Origin: Perkinsus olseni
Lineage: Eukaryota > Perkinsozoa > Perkinsida > Perkinsidae
Length of the DNA: 64,000 nt
NCBI GenBank assembly: GCA_013115135.1
Contig: JABANP010000034.1
Coordinates: 62,001-126,000 of the forward strand
Reading direction: 5' to 3'
This document shows, one piece after another, positions 10,320 to 22,224 of this stretch. The notes under the pieces were generated by a model. It ran no database searches. It worked only from the letters and a program-made list of their open reading frames with translations, and was not told where the DNA came from. A program made the translations under genes and the position numbers. Positions within the stretch are counted from its first letter, which is position 1, and each line of letters opens with the position of its first letter.

Positions 10320-13300
10320 ATGGCTAGCGCTGAATATCTGCTGGAGGAGGATCTTGGCTGTGAATCTTAGTAATCACGTCCTCGTATCTATCCTGAACTG
10401 ACCACCACTGTCTCATTTACACTATAATGTTGAGGAGCTCTAGAGGAGAAGCAGACTCGGTAATGCACAGAGGGGTTTGCTATCCTCGTGCATGTTACCC
10501 CACAGACTGATGATGACCTTTGGGATGAAGAGGACGATGAAGGGATGCCTGTGTCCTCTGCCGCAGGGCACAACGATAACGGGTAGTCTAATAACAATCT
10601 TGCTTCATTTCTTACATATGAATAGCAAACAAGGTTTAGGACGGCGAGTATGAAGCTTAATGAGGCGGGCCTCAGGCTAGCGGATATACCGTCATCGCGT
10701 GCCCCTTCACGCATCGCGGTGCCCCTCTCAAGCTACTCAAGTGGTGTGGTGGCGGACTGTACGGGAGGAGCAGGCGTTCCTATGGCCAGGCCAGGTACGA
10801 TCCGGCCGCCTCGCTCGACCATCGCGATGTAGGCCATAATATCAGCCGAGCTCCTAGAAGTGTATCGGACGATGATGGCGAGGACACTGACCGAGTGCTC
10901 AATAGAGCAGCATTGAATCAACGGCTTGCTAGCAATACCAAGCAAAAATATACGGCAGACGGTGATGACGAGAGCGACGAGAAGTACGTAACAGTGCACC
11001 TTCGATGAGGGAAGTAAACCCCATCCGAAGTAGATACTCCCAGTCGGACTTCGAGCCAAGCGAAGGTATGCTATCTAGAGAAGAGAGTACCCCACTGGAG
11101 GCCGTCAGTGAGATGATAATGCCAGAGGAGAGAAAGGCACGTGAGCCCCGTAGTGACGCATACTTCATGACAGCTCTAACCAGAGCTGTAGACCCAGGAC
11201 ACAGGAAAGAGAGTGATGTAGGGAGGCATGCCAAGACTTTTCTCGACTAGCGGCGTCTCGTGATGCCTCAGCCGACGAGGACAGGAGCTCGCGTCGGCTC
11301 ATTGCTCCTCAAGAAGCCCGAAGTACCTCGTAAATCATCCGCACGGGAAAGTGTCTCGGAGGGCCTACGTATACCAGTGGGAGCGAAGCAATGTCCTCGC
11401 TGTGGAGGTGGGCTTACGAATCACATAGCCAACACCTTCGCTCACGATTCGCCGTCCACCAGGCTCATTTGGTGTATTCGGGGGCGAGGGGTCCATGCTC
11501 AAATCTGATGTTGTGTCGGCTCTGGGTGGTGGTTACTGTAGAAACTGCAAGTGAGGTCAAGAACTCCCTTCTCTGTGGCTTGACAGGAACTCCTGCGGTG
11601 CAGGTCTTGTGGGGTGTGCATCTACGTACGGGACTACCTTGATAAGAGGAGGAACATGGCTATGACATGGGACCAAATCCGTATGCTCACTTTCATGTTC
11701 TCGTATCCCCTTTGCAGGAAGGGAAGACGGTGATGACGGCACGGGTTGTATGTAGGTGAAGAGAACGCGGAGCTTCGGCGATGGATAAAGCGCTTGGCCC
11801 ACACGGCAGAGCTAGCTGTTCCAGCCATCGACAGGCTCATGCGAGCAGAAGCGGCAGAAAGGAGTAACAAGTTCAGTCCTGCAGTCCAGCGCCACGTCCA
11901 CAATCGTACGTGGCCACTTCCCACACTCCTCGTTGATATAAAGGATGCCCTACAGGCCTACAGCCTGGTGGACGGAACACTTCTCCATCTAGAAGGATGC
12001 TGCCTACCATGGACTCGAGGCAGTAGGGACTCGACTAGTGTAAGCACTGTGTATTACGGTGGATGTTCAGCGTCGAGTCTAATATCGCTGGAACCAAGAA
12101 GATGCTAGATGCTGCCAACAAGGAGCTTAAACGCCTCAGGAAGACGCATGAACGCGCCGTTGATAAGTTCTGATAAGCGCCATGATACCTACAGCGTTGT
12201 GAAGGTGTATCATCATCATCCTAGGCAACGGGAGTTGGCACTGGAGGCTGAGAGGCAGGCGCTGGACACTGAGATAGACAAGCTGAGGAAAGCTGTTAGG
12301 GCTTTGAGTAGAGCATAGTCTTCGGAGAGAGGGAGCACTCGTCGTATACTCAGAGACGGAGACATCTCGCAATGATAGAGATCTGACTAGGGCAATCAAG
12401 CAAGAGCAGGAGGACCCTATGGCGGGCGGCATGCTCCCCTCGAGAGGTGTTCAGGCTCCTCACCTCCGCGTGATGCGGTGGATTCAGTTATGGCCCAGCA
12501 GAGAGAGGAGCAACAGCTCCGTGTGGAAGCGGAGAGATGGCATGAGAAGAATAGAAAGATCGTTGCGGACATTGAAGTTGGCCATGACAAAACTGACTGG
12601 ACTCAGTCGCCTCCGTCAGGCCTTAGAGAGACAGATGCCATCACTAATACAGAAAGAGGCGGATCTCGCTGCAGTGCTACGGGACCTGAAACAGAGGGGA
12701 GAAGAAGAGGTCAGCTGGGCTCAGGGAGCGGGTCTATAACGGATGGCCCATCACCAATTAGAGCCTCTAGTCACTAGACCACAGCTCTCTCAGTCCCCTA
12801 TACACCACCGAAATCGAAGTGGATCTGCAGCAGAGGACCAGCAGAGGGAAACCCGGATCCAGCTCGAAGCCCGGAAGACCCAGCTTGAAGCGGAGGTGGC
12901 CAACCTCACTCGGGTCATTGATCAAGTCATAGGATTCTGTCAAAGTGGATGATACAGATATCCACAGCATTTCAGTCACAACGAAACCTCATGCGGAGTC
13001 GGAGAACTCACGAAAGAGACCGTCTGCGGCTAGAGGCGGAGATGAAGGACCTCGAGGAGAGACTGGCTCAGGCTACATCCCTAGAGAGACAACGTGGGTC
13101 ATGTGTAGCATGGTGGGAGTTGGGGGGAGACGTAGTTCACTCAGATATCAATGAACATGTGAGGCTATACTGTACATTACCTAGTCACGTGAAGTGCAGT
13201 TTGCCGCGAGCATTGAGGCCTGACTATTCTGAGCTGATACGCAATAGAGAGCATATACCCAGAGGCCTGCCCATGGGGGAAGACAGTCGTGGCGCTAGTA

Positions 13301-14337
13301 GGTGATGGGCAATCCTCCCTTGTGTGCCCTCCTCCTGTCTGTCCATAGGCACAGCCACCTCTGAGAGAGCAGGGTCGCCGAGTAGACGAGGGTTGGCTAG
13401 GAAGACTGCTGAGGACAGTGCACCGTCACCTGATCTCATGGCGATCAAGGAGCGGGCCAAGCACATCGGTGAGGGTATCGGCCAGGCGTTGTGATGTAGT
13501 GTTCTTTAGAGGATGCAACTACCAGCATCGCTGATGCAGCTGAGAGGAGGAGACGAAGACGACAGGACCCTGTCCCCGAGGTGGACCCGTGCTCTGCTGG
13601 GGGACCCAAAGCTGACTCGACATCACAGCAATCAGCGGATAACCTAGACGCTGTCATCATCGATGAGCCTGAGGCAACGGTCCTCTCTCAATGCAATGGA
13701 ATTAGTGATGGTGGTGAAGGCGACGGTGATGATGGCGACGGTGATGATGGTGGGGGTGATGAGCAATGTGAGGCTAGATGTGACGTGAACGCGTCGCTGG
13801 AAGCTCGAGGATACACCAGGCCACAGAGTCCGAGAGGGAAACAACAACAACAACCACAACCACAGCGTAGCATTGCCCAGCCTAGATTCCCTCTTTGCTC
13901 CCGACAGTGCGGGCAATAGCGACCCATGCATTGGCAAGGTTCCTGAGAGCCTGACCGGGACAGGGGCGCAGACCAGGCAGCAGCTACGGCCATCGAGCGT
14001 GACGGTATCCGTAGCAAACCCATTGGATACTCTATTCACTGGGAGAGGTGATGCAACAATCATTGATCCATCATCATCCATGAATAATGAGAGCATGGTC
14101 GCACCAGAGTTAGCAGAGATCCATCTAAAGCCATCGACAGCTGGTGATTCGAAGGGACTTCTTGCCACGCTACCCGTGGGTGATGAAGACACTAACGAGT
14201 ATTCGTATGTCGAAGGAACATTCAGCTCGGTGAAAGAGGGAGAGCCCGATGATGATGCTGCGTCATTCTCCGAAACAGGGCAACATCATGATCAGGGGGA
14301 GTACAGGCCTAAGTTCGGGCGAAGAGCGGTTCAATAA
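10320..14337 (+). CDS. Multi-exon coiled-coil protein with acidic, disordered ends
   Basis: Tentative start at 10320 (MASAEYLLEEDLGCES). The N-terminal exons are acidic and Ser-rich (DDDLWDEEDDEGMP, then SDDDGEDTD...DDESDEK). From about 11750 the exons encode long heptad-type helices: GEENAELRRWIKRLAHTAEL, ELKRLRKTHERAVDKF, LALEAERQALDTEIDKLRKA, QREEQQLRVEAERWHEKN, QLEARKTQLEAEVANLT, DRLRLEAEMKDLEERLAQAT. The C-terminal part has a DG repeat (about 13705-13765), then an exon reached by a short intron with acceptor CCAG near 13822 that switches frame and gives an Asn/His run, SLDSLFAPDSAG and NPLDTLFTG, ending at 14337. It could be a cytoskeletal, Golgi or trafficking scaffold; no family is recognised. 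Gene limits are moderately supported and many junctions are uncertain. Confidence 0.55.
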
Positions 14338-14510
14338 CATGTCACGTCGAATGGGGGATGTCCTCAACTTTCTTACGAGGTTCCTGCGCTTGCGTTGTCA
14401 ATACAGCCTATCAACCATCATCTGACAATTGTTGAGATTAAGGTAACTATCAAATTAGAGCATCAGTCTGGGTGGCATAATTACTTTCCTTCTATCGATA
14501 GTGTCGTTCT

Positions 14511-15269
14511 ATGATGGCCATCACATCCACCTGCATCCCCTCCGTCCTACCCCATTTACTCTCCGTCATCGCTATGGTCTTACCCTCCTGTCTTGGGAGT
14601 ATAGGCGACGACGTCTACTGTCACTACGAGACGGAACCCAAGCACCGCATTGCATGCATGATTGGCGATCCTGATGGCAGGGTTTACGTGGTGTTATCAG
14701 AATTCTACAAGCTAGGAAAGCGTAGCACCTACTCATCAACGACTCAGAGCGAGTTGCCAACGGAAGAGGCTTCTAAGTGGCTCTCGCTCAAAAACGAGGG
14801 AGCTGCGCTCAGGATTGTCATTGACGGAGAAGCGGCCGAGCTAGCACGCCCCAATCGACTAGGACCGACAGCCTTAATGGGAATCGACTACGAATTCATC
14901 AGCTATTCACCCAGCTGCCACGCCTTGACTACCTATACGACAGAGTCCTTGCTTTATGACTTGACAATCGATGATTTAGTGCTGGTAGGCAACGCGTCTA
15001 TGCGTGATGATGGCCTTGCGGTCTCGGCGGATGCCGATTTCCTTCTGATGAGTGTTTCTTCTAACCCTCATAACTCCTCAAGTGTCTTTATTCTGGGGAA
15101 AACACCGACGACTGGGAATGCTACATATCTCACAATGATCGGAGATCGTGCACAGACCCCGTGAGCAGGAGGGCCTTCGGCTGGCAGGCTCGTTGTACAT
15201 ACGCTCAACAGATACAACATGAGGCGTAGAAGTAAATACTGGACGAGAGAGTCGATCGACAGCTGGTGA
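14511..15269 (+). CDS. Family B secreted protein, copy 1 (two exons)
   Basis: Exon 1 (14511-15160) starts MMAITSTCIPSVLPHLLSVI, a signal peptide ending near CLGS, then the family core IGDDVYCHYETEPKHRIACM, GDPDG, an LNRLGP-type segment (PNRLGPTALMGIDYEF) and SPSCHAL. A 51-nt intron (GTGAGC...CAACAG, 15161-15211) leads to a tiny last exon (15212-15269) encoding YNMRRRSKYWTRESIDSW*. That exon is conserved in the other two copies, which is strong evidence it is real even though a simple ORF would stop at 15164. About 235 residues, with sequons such as N-A-S and N-S-S. No known domain. Predicted to be secreted or surface-attached, with a basic/aromatic C-terminal tag of unknown meaning. Confidence 0.85.
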
Positions 15270-16603
15270 GGATACTACTTCAACAACCGTCGGAATCCTC
15301 ATAATCTGATTGGAATTCCCAACTCTGTAGGCTCAAGCAGGTGAACCATCATCATCCGGTAGAGCAGCAGAGCCATGTAGAGCCTTTGTTGCCTTCAACC
15401 AACACGTAGGCACCGGACTAGACCTAACTTGTCGACACTCGGCTGCCGATATGCAGTTGGTGTAGTAGATGACGTTCTCAGGGATGACTGATGGTGACGA
15501 GACGACGGGCTACCTAATAGGGCTATCCTGTCGTAATCCAGGTGAGGACTGAGTGGGTTGCACTTGCCGATCTCTCATCCTCCCCTCATAGCTCTTGCCC
15601 AAGGTGTGTTGAACAGAATATTTCCTTCAGATATCCAGCTGAATCTACACCATTACCCACCACTCTGAATAACGCCTTTGCTGTTTATGTAGAGTGTCAT
15701 TCTTCATCTGTGATACATGTTGTTCATTTTACTGAGGAATAGAGCTACGATCTGTGTTGGGCACTTGAGGGGGGCGATGCACTGCATCACCCCGAAGGGC
15801 GACTCACGTTTTCCATGCATGGTAGGCAATGAGAGGAACATTGCTGCTCGATATTCTTCTGCACGATGTCTAATATCTGCGACCTCCGCTAGCATGCCCT
15901 CTACAATCCTCATGAACAGCTCCTCCATCAGAACAGCAGACTCTGTATTGAAGGCCGTCCTTGCCGACATCCTAGATGATAAATGCTTTCATGAAGTGTG
16001 AGAGTTATGGTCAAGGTTCCCAGTCTAGAGTGGCTGTGGCATATGCGCAAACATCGCCACTCAAATCTTCATAGCGGAGAGTAGCGCTCTCTTATGGCAG
16101 CAGCAGCTATAACTTGATACCGTGGGAGAGGATGCGATCGGGCTGGGTTCGCCGTCCTGCACAACTACTCTTGGTTGTCGTCAATCTAAGCAACTCGAGG
16201 GCGAGCCAGCAGACCGATAACCCTAGACTATACGCACGTCTCATTACTTGTTAGTTCTCACGAGTGTCGTCTGTCCCTCGCACGATCTCATCCCGCATGT
16301 TTGTAGCCGTCACATCAGTATCCATGTACGTGAATCCAACATCGTGCAACCCTTGCTACGATCACGGCCGTCTTTGACAACGCCGTCACACAGTAAAAGC
16401 ACCAGCCAGTCGTTGAAAACATGCATCTCAGTTGAGCGGTTCTGTTATTTGCACGGTAGAAGACATTAATCACCTTTCTTCGAGGCGTTACGCTTGTGTT
16501 GTTGTCAATGCAACCCATCCACGGTCATCAGACTATCGTTGCGGTCAGGTGAAAGCATAAGAATGGGTAGGGTTATTACTTCTATCTGTAGTGTCTTCGT
16601 TCT
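15270..16603. other. Intergenic with family B 3' flank repeat
   Basis: 1.3 kb between family B copies 1 and 2. No gene is supported. About 15707-15770 carries a block (GATACATGTTGTTC...TCTGTGTTGGGCACTTG) that recurs after copy 2 (about 17812-17875) and copy 3 (about 22768-22830), showing that the duplicated unit extends well past the coding region. The minus frame 15704-15970 is antisense to an overlapping plus frame and is not supported. Confidence 0.5.
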
Positions 16604-17479
16604 ATGATGGCCATCACATCCACCCGCATCCCCTCCGTCCTACCCCGTCTACTCCCCGTCATCGCTATGGTCTTACCCTCCTGTCTTGGGAGTATAGGCG
16701 ACGACGTCTACTGTCACTACGAGACGGAACCCAAGCACCGCATTGCATGCATGATTGGGGATCCTGATGGCACGGTCGCCCTGGTGTATTCAGACTTCCA
16801 TAAATTGCGAGGCTCAAGCACTTACTCGTCAAGCAAGCAGAGAGAAGCTTTTCTGGGTGATCCTGCAGGCCCTGCTTCACTCAGAAAGGAAGGGACTGGG
16901 TTTAGAATGACCCTCGATGGGCATACAGCTCATCTTTCGCGCACCCATCGGCTGGGACCGGCAGCCCTGATGGGAATGGATTACGAGTTCGGAAGCTTCT
17001 CGCCCAACTGCTTCGCTGCGGTTAATGCAGACTCACTGTTCTATACCTTGCTCACCAACGGCACGCTGAAGTACCGGGAGGCGCCCATACAAGATGACGG
17101 CACTATGGTGTCGGACGATATCGAGTTTGCCCTACTCAGCGCATCTTCTTTTCCTAACAGATCGTTGGGTGTATTCTTATTGGGGAGCACACAAGTCGAC
17201 GGAAGTACTAGCTTCTTCATTATGAAAGGAGATTCCAAACCTGGGTGAGTGTCTGGACTCGTCTTATCTTTGGCTTGGTTCTTTTCCTCCCTCAGGTATG
17301 AGAGTAAGTACTGGACGAGACAGTCAATCGAGAGTTGGTACGAGGGGCTCCGTTCTCGGCATACCCATCCATTACGAAACGCTGATTCACCCTGCAAGGC
17401 GAATCTGCTTAATCGCTTTTATCCCGCAGGTTGGAGCAAACTGCCGCTGCACAGTCAGCTGTGTTTAAGAGGCCTTTAA
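16604..17479 (+). CDS. Family B secreted protein, copy 2 (C-terminally extended)
   Basis: Exon 1 (16604-17244) is almost identical to copy 1 over the signal peptide and first ~50 residues (same SIGDDVYCHYETEPKHRIAC), then diverges while keeping GDPDG, HRLGPAALMGMDYEFGSFSP and the overall length. A 51-nt intron (GTGAGTG...CCTCAG, 17245-17295) leads to the last exon, encoding YESKYWTRQSIESW. The family stop after SW is replaced by Tyr, so the frame runs on for about 40 extra residues to 17479, passing through what is 3' flank in the other copies. The extension is Arg/Cys/Leu-rich and probably new. The near-identity of the 5' part with copy 1 suggests recent duplication or gene conversion. Confidence 0.82.
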
Positions 17480-19189
17480 CCCAAATGTGAGCTCGCTCTC
17501 TCACTTGAGGCAACCCATCTGATTCCACGTTCGGCGGCCCGCTTCGGGCGTTGAGGTTGCTTGAACGCGCTATGCTCGGTGTCAGCGGCGAATCACGGCA
17601 AGAAGCTGATGGTCCGCCCATTAAGCGACTCCGCCGCGAGTGAGATCATGTTCTACCAAACCTCAACTCAGAAGCCTCTTTCTCCTCCTATCGGTAGTTA
17701 CATAGCTTGCCTGGTCCATCAAAAGTCATCCTACGCAGGCTGGCTCGATTCACGGTATCGGTCATCCCCCTCCAGATCTAGTCATACTCGAACAGGCCTG
17801 ACACTCCCCATCCATGACACATGTTGTCGATGTCGCTGTAAGAATGACCCCCATGTCTGTGTTGGCCACTCGCGGGGCTGTGAAGGGCTCGGTGTTCCAA
17901 ACTAATAATTGATCATCGTGGAAGGAAAGACCGGAGGCCTCCCTGTGGGTAAAGTCATGACGACCAGGATACTCATCCAAGCGGGCTCATTCCATACTTC
18001 TTAAGGGTTGCTGCCTTGCGTGCACGGTTCAGTTGGCGTGAGGTTGGAGCATTTCAGGGGGCTATCCGCTGGATTTCTCCCAATCCAAGGCGCTGATTTG
18101 CGTGATTGCGGTCGGGCAAATACAGCAGTCCTCGCTTTCAACTTTTCACGAACTACAACCAGAAAACTATACTCTTTTAAGTTGTTCCCTGCTGAGTATC
18201 CCTTGAGACAATCCTGCTCAGCATCGGGTAAACAATCAAGTCATTTCACCCGAATGCCCCGACTGGGAACCAGTCTTCTCTCCTGCCAGCAGTTCCCACT
18301 GTTTCCGCTTGCGAGTCTGGCGGACTGGACTGACTGGTTGAGTCTTTAATGCCAGCAGTGTAGAGTCTATCAGAAGGGTGTCACCGATGCAGTCTTAGAC
18401 CGAAAAGAGGATCCTCCCTCTCACAGGTGATTGTGCATGGCTCAGCGGAGCAAGCAATTCCTCTTCGAAGTAGGTGAGGTACCAGATGTTAGTCTTTTTA
18501 GTCACCAAGTTTCAACGATTCCTCAGCGAATCACAACAACTTGACAATGTGCAGACCCCAAATTCTGTCCCGAATTCTCATAATTCAGTGTCCGTTTTCA
18601 AACTATTCTAGCTTGATTGATTCAAGCTGGCCTCAATGTTCCTCTCCCTCGTAGCGTTCCTATCTCCTCATCCTCAGGTTGGTTTGTGGTCTCTGACGAC
18701 CACTCACTACCCTACCCTCTTGTATCGTCATACCGCACATGCATCGTGCTTCAGTCTATAACGTTCAAAGACTGGCATAACCTTATTGACACGTTTCCCT
18801 AGCGTGAAGGTCGGCTTGGGGTCACGTCGCGAAACACGTACAGACCGTCTACGTGAAGGGTTTTCGAGAATACCAATTTCGGTGGGAGTTATCACTGTGC
18901 TAGATCCAACTGCACTAGCCCGAGGTCTACGACTAGGAAGGTTACTTGATCGAAGTGCACGGGAAAGACCAGGAACAAGTGATGTGACTAACATTGTCCC
19001 CGAGCCCCGGGGAGGGACATTATAGAGCGTCCGCTGATAATACACGCATGTTACCTTTGTTCATGTGAGCCTCTTGAGACACAACATTCATGGTAGCAGG
19101 TCATGTTAGATAAAGTAGGGTGGGCACCTAGTGTAGCATCAGAATTGCCTTGTCTTCAGTCATCACTTCTTCAAGGATTTGGCAAATAT
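17480..19189. other. Intergenic, family B copy 2 to protease pseudogene
   Basis: 1.7 kb with no supported gene. It contains the family B 3' flank block at about 17812-17875 (CATGACACATGTTGTCGATG...). Frames seen but not supported: 17561-17905 (+), 18008-18349 (+), 18728-19045 (-). An ATG at 18633 starts a short hydrophobic peptide (MFLSLVAFLSPHPQ) followed by a GT; this could be the first exon of something decayed. Confidence 0.4.
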
Positions 19190-20339
19190 ATGATATACCT
19201 CGCGTGCCTTCTCCTCGGTGTCCTATTTGATCTGTCGTACGCACAGATCAATTCGACTAGCAAGGACGACCACTGAGTCCTGAATAATTGAGGTACCCGT
19301 GAGTAACTCAGCTATTGAAGAATCGGCCACGCTCAAGTCGATTACTATATCCATAGACGGTCAGCTGCTGCACCCATTCATTGACACTGTGCTGGCTGGA
19401 CCCTGATACCCCACCTAGAGAGCTTCGGCTCGGAAAGCCTGCAAAGAATGGTCATTTGGATGCTTCAGTTGCAAGACGAGCAAATGTACCACAAAAAAGC
19501 CCAAGCTCCTACATGTCAACTACGGTATATGCAGGGCTGAGTTCTTCGTCTACGACGGTCTCTTGAAGATTCAGCAGCATAAGATCAAAAACTTCAGGTT
19601 TGGTCTCATGACGTCGTGGAAAGGATGTCCCTCGGCGCTCATCCTCCAGCTTCTATCGGCTTGGAGCCAGAATGGGGGCATCCTGGGGAGAAGGATCACT
19701 TCGTCTACCAGCTGGTCTTTGCTGGCGCTATCGACTCAGCGGTTGCGTCCATAGCCCTTACCCGTGATACGAATCTCGTGACGTTCGGTGGAGGCTACCG
19801 TGTACCGCAAGTGTACTTCACTTCGACAAGCCAAGATAGCTGGCGACTGACTATGGAAAGTCTTGTCGTTGCCGGTGGCGGCCCATCGCAGTATTATCCT
19901 ATTAACACACCCATCGCGGTGGTTGGAATAGACACCGGCTCGCCCTACATAATTGGGCCCTACAAAGTCGTCGCGGCAGCGTTCCAAGCAATAGCAGATG
20001 TCTTGGGTGTTCGCAGCGGCCGAGAGCTGGTCCAGGCTAGGGTGAAGAGTTCCTTCGATCAGATCTACTGGTACGGTAAATGTAAAGACTTCAATCTGGA
20101 CGCCCTCAAGGACTCGACCATCGGGCTTGGATTGCAAACATCTTCCGTGCCTTATACAGCTCGGGTGCGTCTCTCGGGATCTTATGTTCACTGTCGAGGA
20201 GTATTGCGCCTTCAACCTGCGTGCCACGGCTGAAGAACAACCCGGCTGGGATTGGCTCCTGGGAGATGCTTTCTTTGGCTCACATTATGTTCAGTTCTTC
20301 TACGATACGAAGTCTATCGGCTTGACTGAACGCCTCTGA
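19190..20339 (+). pseudogene. Pepsin-like aspartic protease (A1 family), probably inactivated
   Basis: ATG at 19190 gives a signal peptide (MIYLACLLLGVLFDLSYAQ). The N-lobe strand SITISIDGQLLHPFIDT leads to where A1 proteases have the first Asp-Thr-Gly; here the codon after Asp-Thr is not Gly (Val as read, Arg if a 30-nt GT..AG stretch is removed), and stops follow. The region then reads FGCFSCKTSK, VNYGICRAEFFVYDGLL, FRFGLMTS, breaks frame near 19610, and resumes as ASIGLEPEWG...GAIDSA. The second motif is intact in form (VVGIDTGSPYIIGP, Asp-Thr-Gly-Ser). A second frame change near 20165 leads to the typical A1 end WDWLLGDAFFGSHYVQFFYD...IGL. With the first catalytic motif lost and two frame breaks, a pseudogene is the simplest reading; very short introns could explain the breaks but not the missing Gly. 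Confidence 0.75.
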
Positions 20340-21411
20340 ATGCCGTTAATAGCTACCGGTCCCACCCAGAAGGTGTGCAAGGACGCACTCCCGTTACAGC
20401 GGTTCGGCATACACGCTCTCTTTCTATCTGTCGAGCGAAGCAGCCCCAAACAGGGACTCGCTCCCAGTCAAAATTATCAATTGTCGGCTACACCCTTTTG
20501 TTGCTGGTGAGTCTCATCTCATGGTCCTACCTTATCATACCGGTTATTTCAACCATCCATTTGAGTGTTGAGTATCCTTATGGGAACTGGGACGTTTTTG
20601 AGTGTCGAACGAAAACTTTAAAAACGGCAATTTCTACCGGGTGTTCGATAAGCTGATTTCTGGTCAACGGGCACGCCTTTCCTTAGTTTAAACTGGGAGC
20701 AGTTGCACGCGATGCAGGGGGATGAGGGAAAAGCACCAGAGTACTGAGGCATCAGCCAACTGGCGGGCCGCTTCACAGCGGGCATGCCTCGATCGGCGGA
20801 AAGCTGTGATGTAGTTTTTTTTTGGAATGCAGCCGCTGGCATTGTTGATGCAACTAGAGCATCCACAACGCTCGGCGGAGCCTAGTCGAGCGGCTCTCAT
20901 AAACTCCTCTCCTGTCGAGCGAACGCTACTCTTGCCTCAGGAACGATGGACTCAGGTTCGCTCTTGAGGCTGCGAACAGAAGCCTCCCTAGGAGTCGGCG
21001 GGTGCAGGGGCAAACCAATCGCATGCTGCTGATAAAAGGCAGGTGACTGAGCCCACGATGTCCTATGAGCTCGAAGCGATTCATTCCGAGCGGGCCTCTA
21101 GTGGTGAGTCGACGCAATTTATTGCTGCACAACTCGATGGCGATGTCAGCTGCAGCCAATATTCATCAGCAAAGCTCAGCTCAGCAAAGCTGGGATAGCT
21201 GGGCAGTCCGTCGTCGTATGTCATAGCGGGTATATTGATCAGTACTACTGATTGAGTAGTAGCACGGACCAGGATTCGGGAGGAGAGCGGTGCCATCACC
21301 GGCACAGTCGTAAGGAAGATTGTTCCCAGTTTTTCCCGCTCATATCAGCTTGCGTTGTCAATGCATGCTCATCGCCAGACAGTCGAAATGAGTTCGAGCC
21401 CTTAGATCGAG
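20340..21411. other. Intergenic before family B copy 3
   Basis: 1.07 kb. No intact gene. The plus frame 20375-20656 has a hydrophobic run (VGYTLLLLVSLISWSYLIIP) but no family match. The part 20640-20900 is listed separately as a relic repeat. About 21350-21368 has GCTTGCGTTGTCAATGC, a block also found upstream of family B copies 1 (about 14390) and 2 (about 16490), so it is a shared 5' flank. Confidence 0.45.
20780..20865 (+). repeat. Relic similar to the 3' part of the coiled-coil gene (about 13480-13555)
   Basis: The stretch with GCTGTGATGTAG, a T-run, GGAATGCAGCCGC and GCATTGTTGATGCAACT aligns with GTTGTGATGTAG, GTTCTTTAG, GGATGCAACTACC and GCATCGCTGATGCAGCT at about 13490-13545. Here there is no open coding frame. 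It lies the same way round, upstream of family B copy 3, as the coiled-coil gene lies upstream of copy 1, so the duplicated unit probably once included the end of that gene. Confidence 0.5.
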
Positions 21412-21476
21412 TTGCAGCATCTTGCTCTGAGAAGCTGTGAGTGGCTCCCTCCTGGCGACAGTCTCTTCGATCTACC

Positions 21477-22224
21477 ATGGCCATCACACTCGACCTGCGT
21501 CTCCTTGCCGCTTGCCCTCCCTATCTTCGCTTTGGTATTCTCCATCTGTCTTGCAGGTGTGGGCGACGACGTCCACTGTGTGTATCAGACGGAGCACAAT
21601 CACCGCGTGATCTGTGCAATTGGTGAACCGGATGGCCCGGTTACTTTGGTTTTCTCAAACTTCAATACAAGTGAAAGATATGGCAACTATTCATCAAACA
21701 GGCAACGCGAACTGTCCAGAGAGCAGGCTTATCAGCTGTTCTCGCTTGAGAGGGAGGACGCTGGGCTTAGACTGAACATCGATGACCGGATGGTCCATCT
21801 GTCACGCCCCAATAGCTTAGGGCCGGAAGCCTTCATGGGAGTAGACTACTCATTCCTCAGCAAATCACCCAACTTTGTAGCCGCTATCAAGTACTCAAGA
21901 GGAATACTGCTCTATAGTATGTCAAAGAACGGCGGGTCAGTATCAGGCGAAGCGATCATACGGGTTGATGGCACTGCGTCTTCTGAGGATGCCCAATTCA
22001 CCGTGATGAGCCTATCTTCATATTCTGGGAGTTCCAGTGTCATGCTCTTGGTGAGGGTACGGACAACTGGGAGGTATCTTATAATGGTCGGAGGCCGCGC
22101 AGGAACCAGGTGAGAGCGCTCTCGATCGTTAATTTAATTTGGGCTCGTGGTAGGTCTCTATCGCAGATACAACAAGAAGCGTGAGAATCAGTACTGGACG
22201 AGAGAATCAATCAACAGATGGTAG
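21477..22224 (+). CDS. Family B secreted protein, copy 3 (start region frame-shifted)
   Basis: The mature domain is intact: VGDDVHCVYQTEHNHRVICA, GEPDG, PNSLGPEAFMGVDYSFLS, SPNF, followed by an intron (GTGAG...TCGCAG, 22110-22166) and the family's last exon YNKKRENQYWTRESINRW* ending at 22224. However, the ATG matching the other copies (21477, MAIT...) is in a different frame: one extra base after ATCACA shifts the signal peptide, and no other in-frame ATG lies between the upstream stop (about 21403) and the core. A 58-nt GT..AG segment right after MAITLDLR would restore frame but would remove the signal peptide. So the copy is either newly broken at its 5' end, a sequence error, or expressed without secretion. 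Confidence 0.6.

Noticed and set aside
13644..14192. 182-aa minus-strand ORF
   Set aside because: Mirror of the acidic/GD-repeat coding region of the coiled-coil gene.
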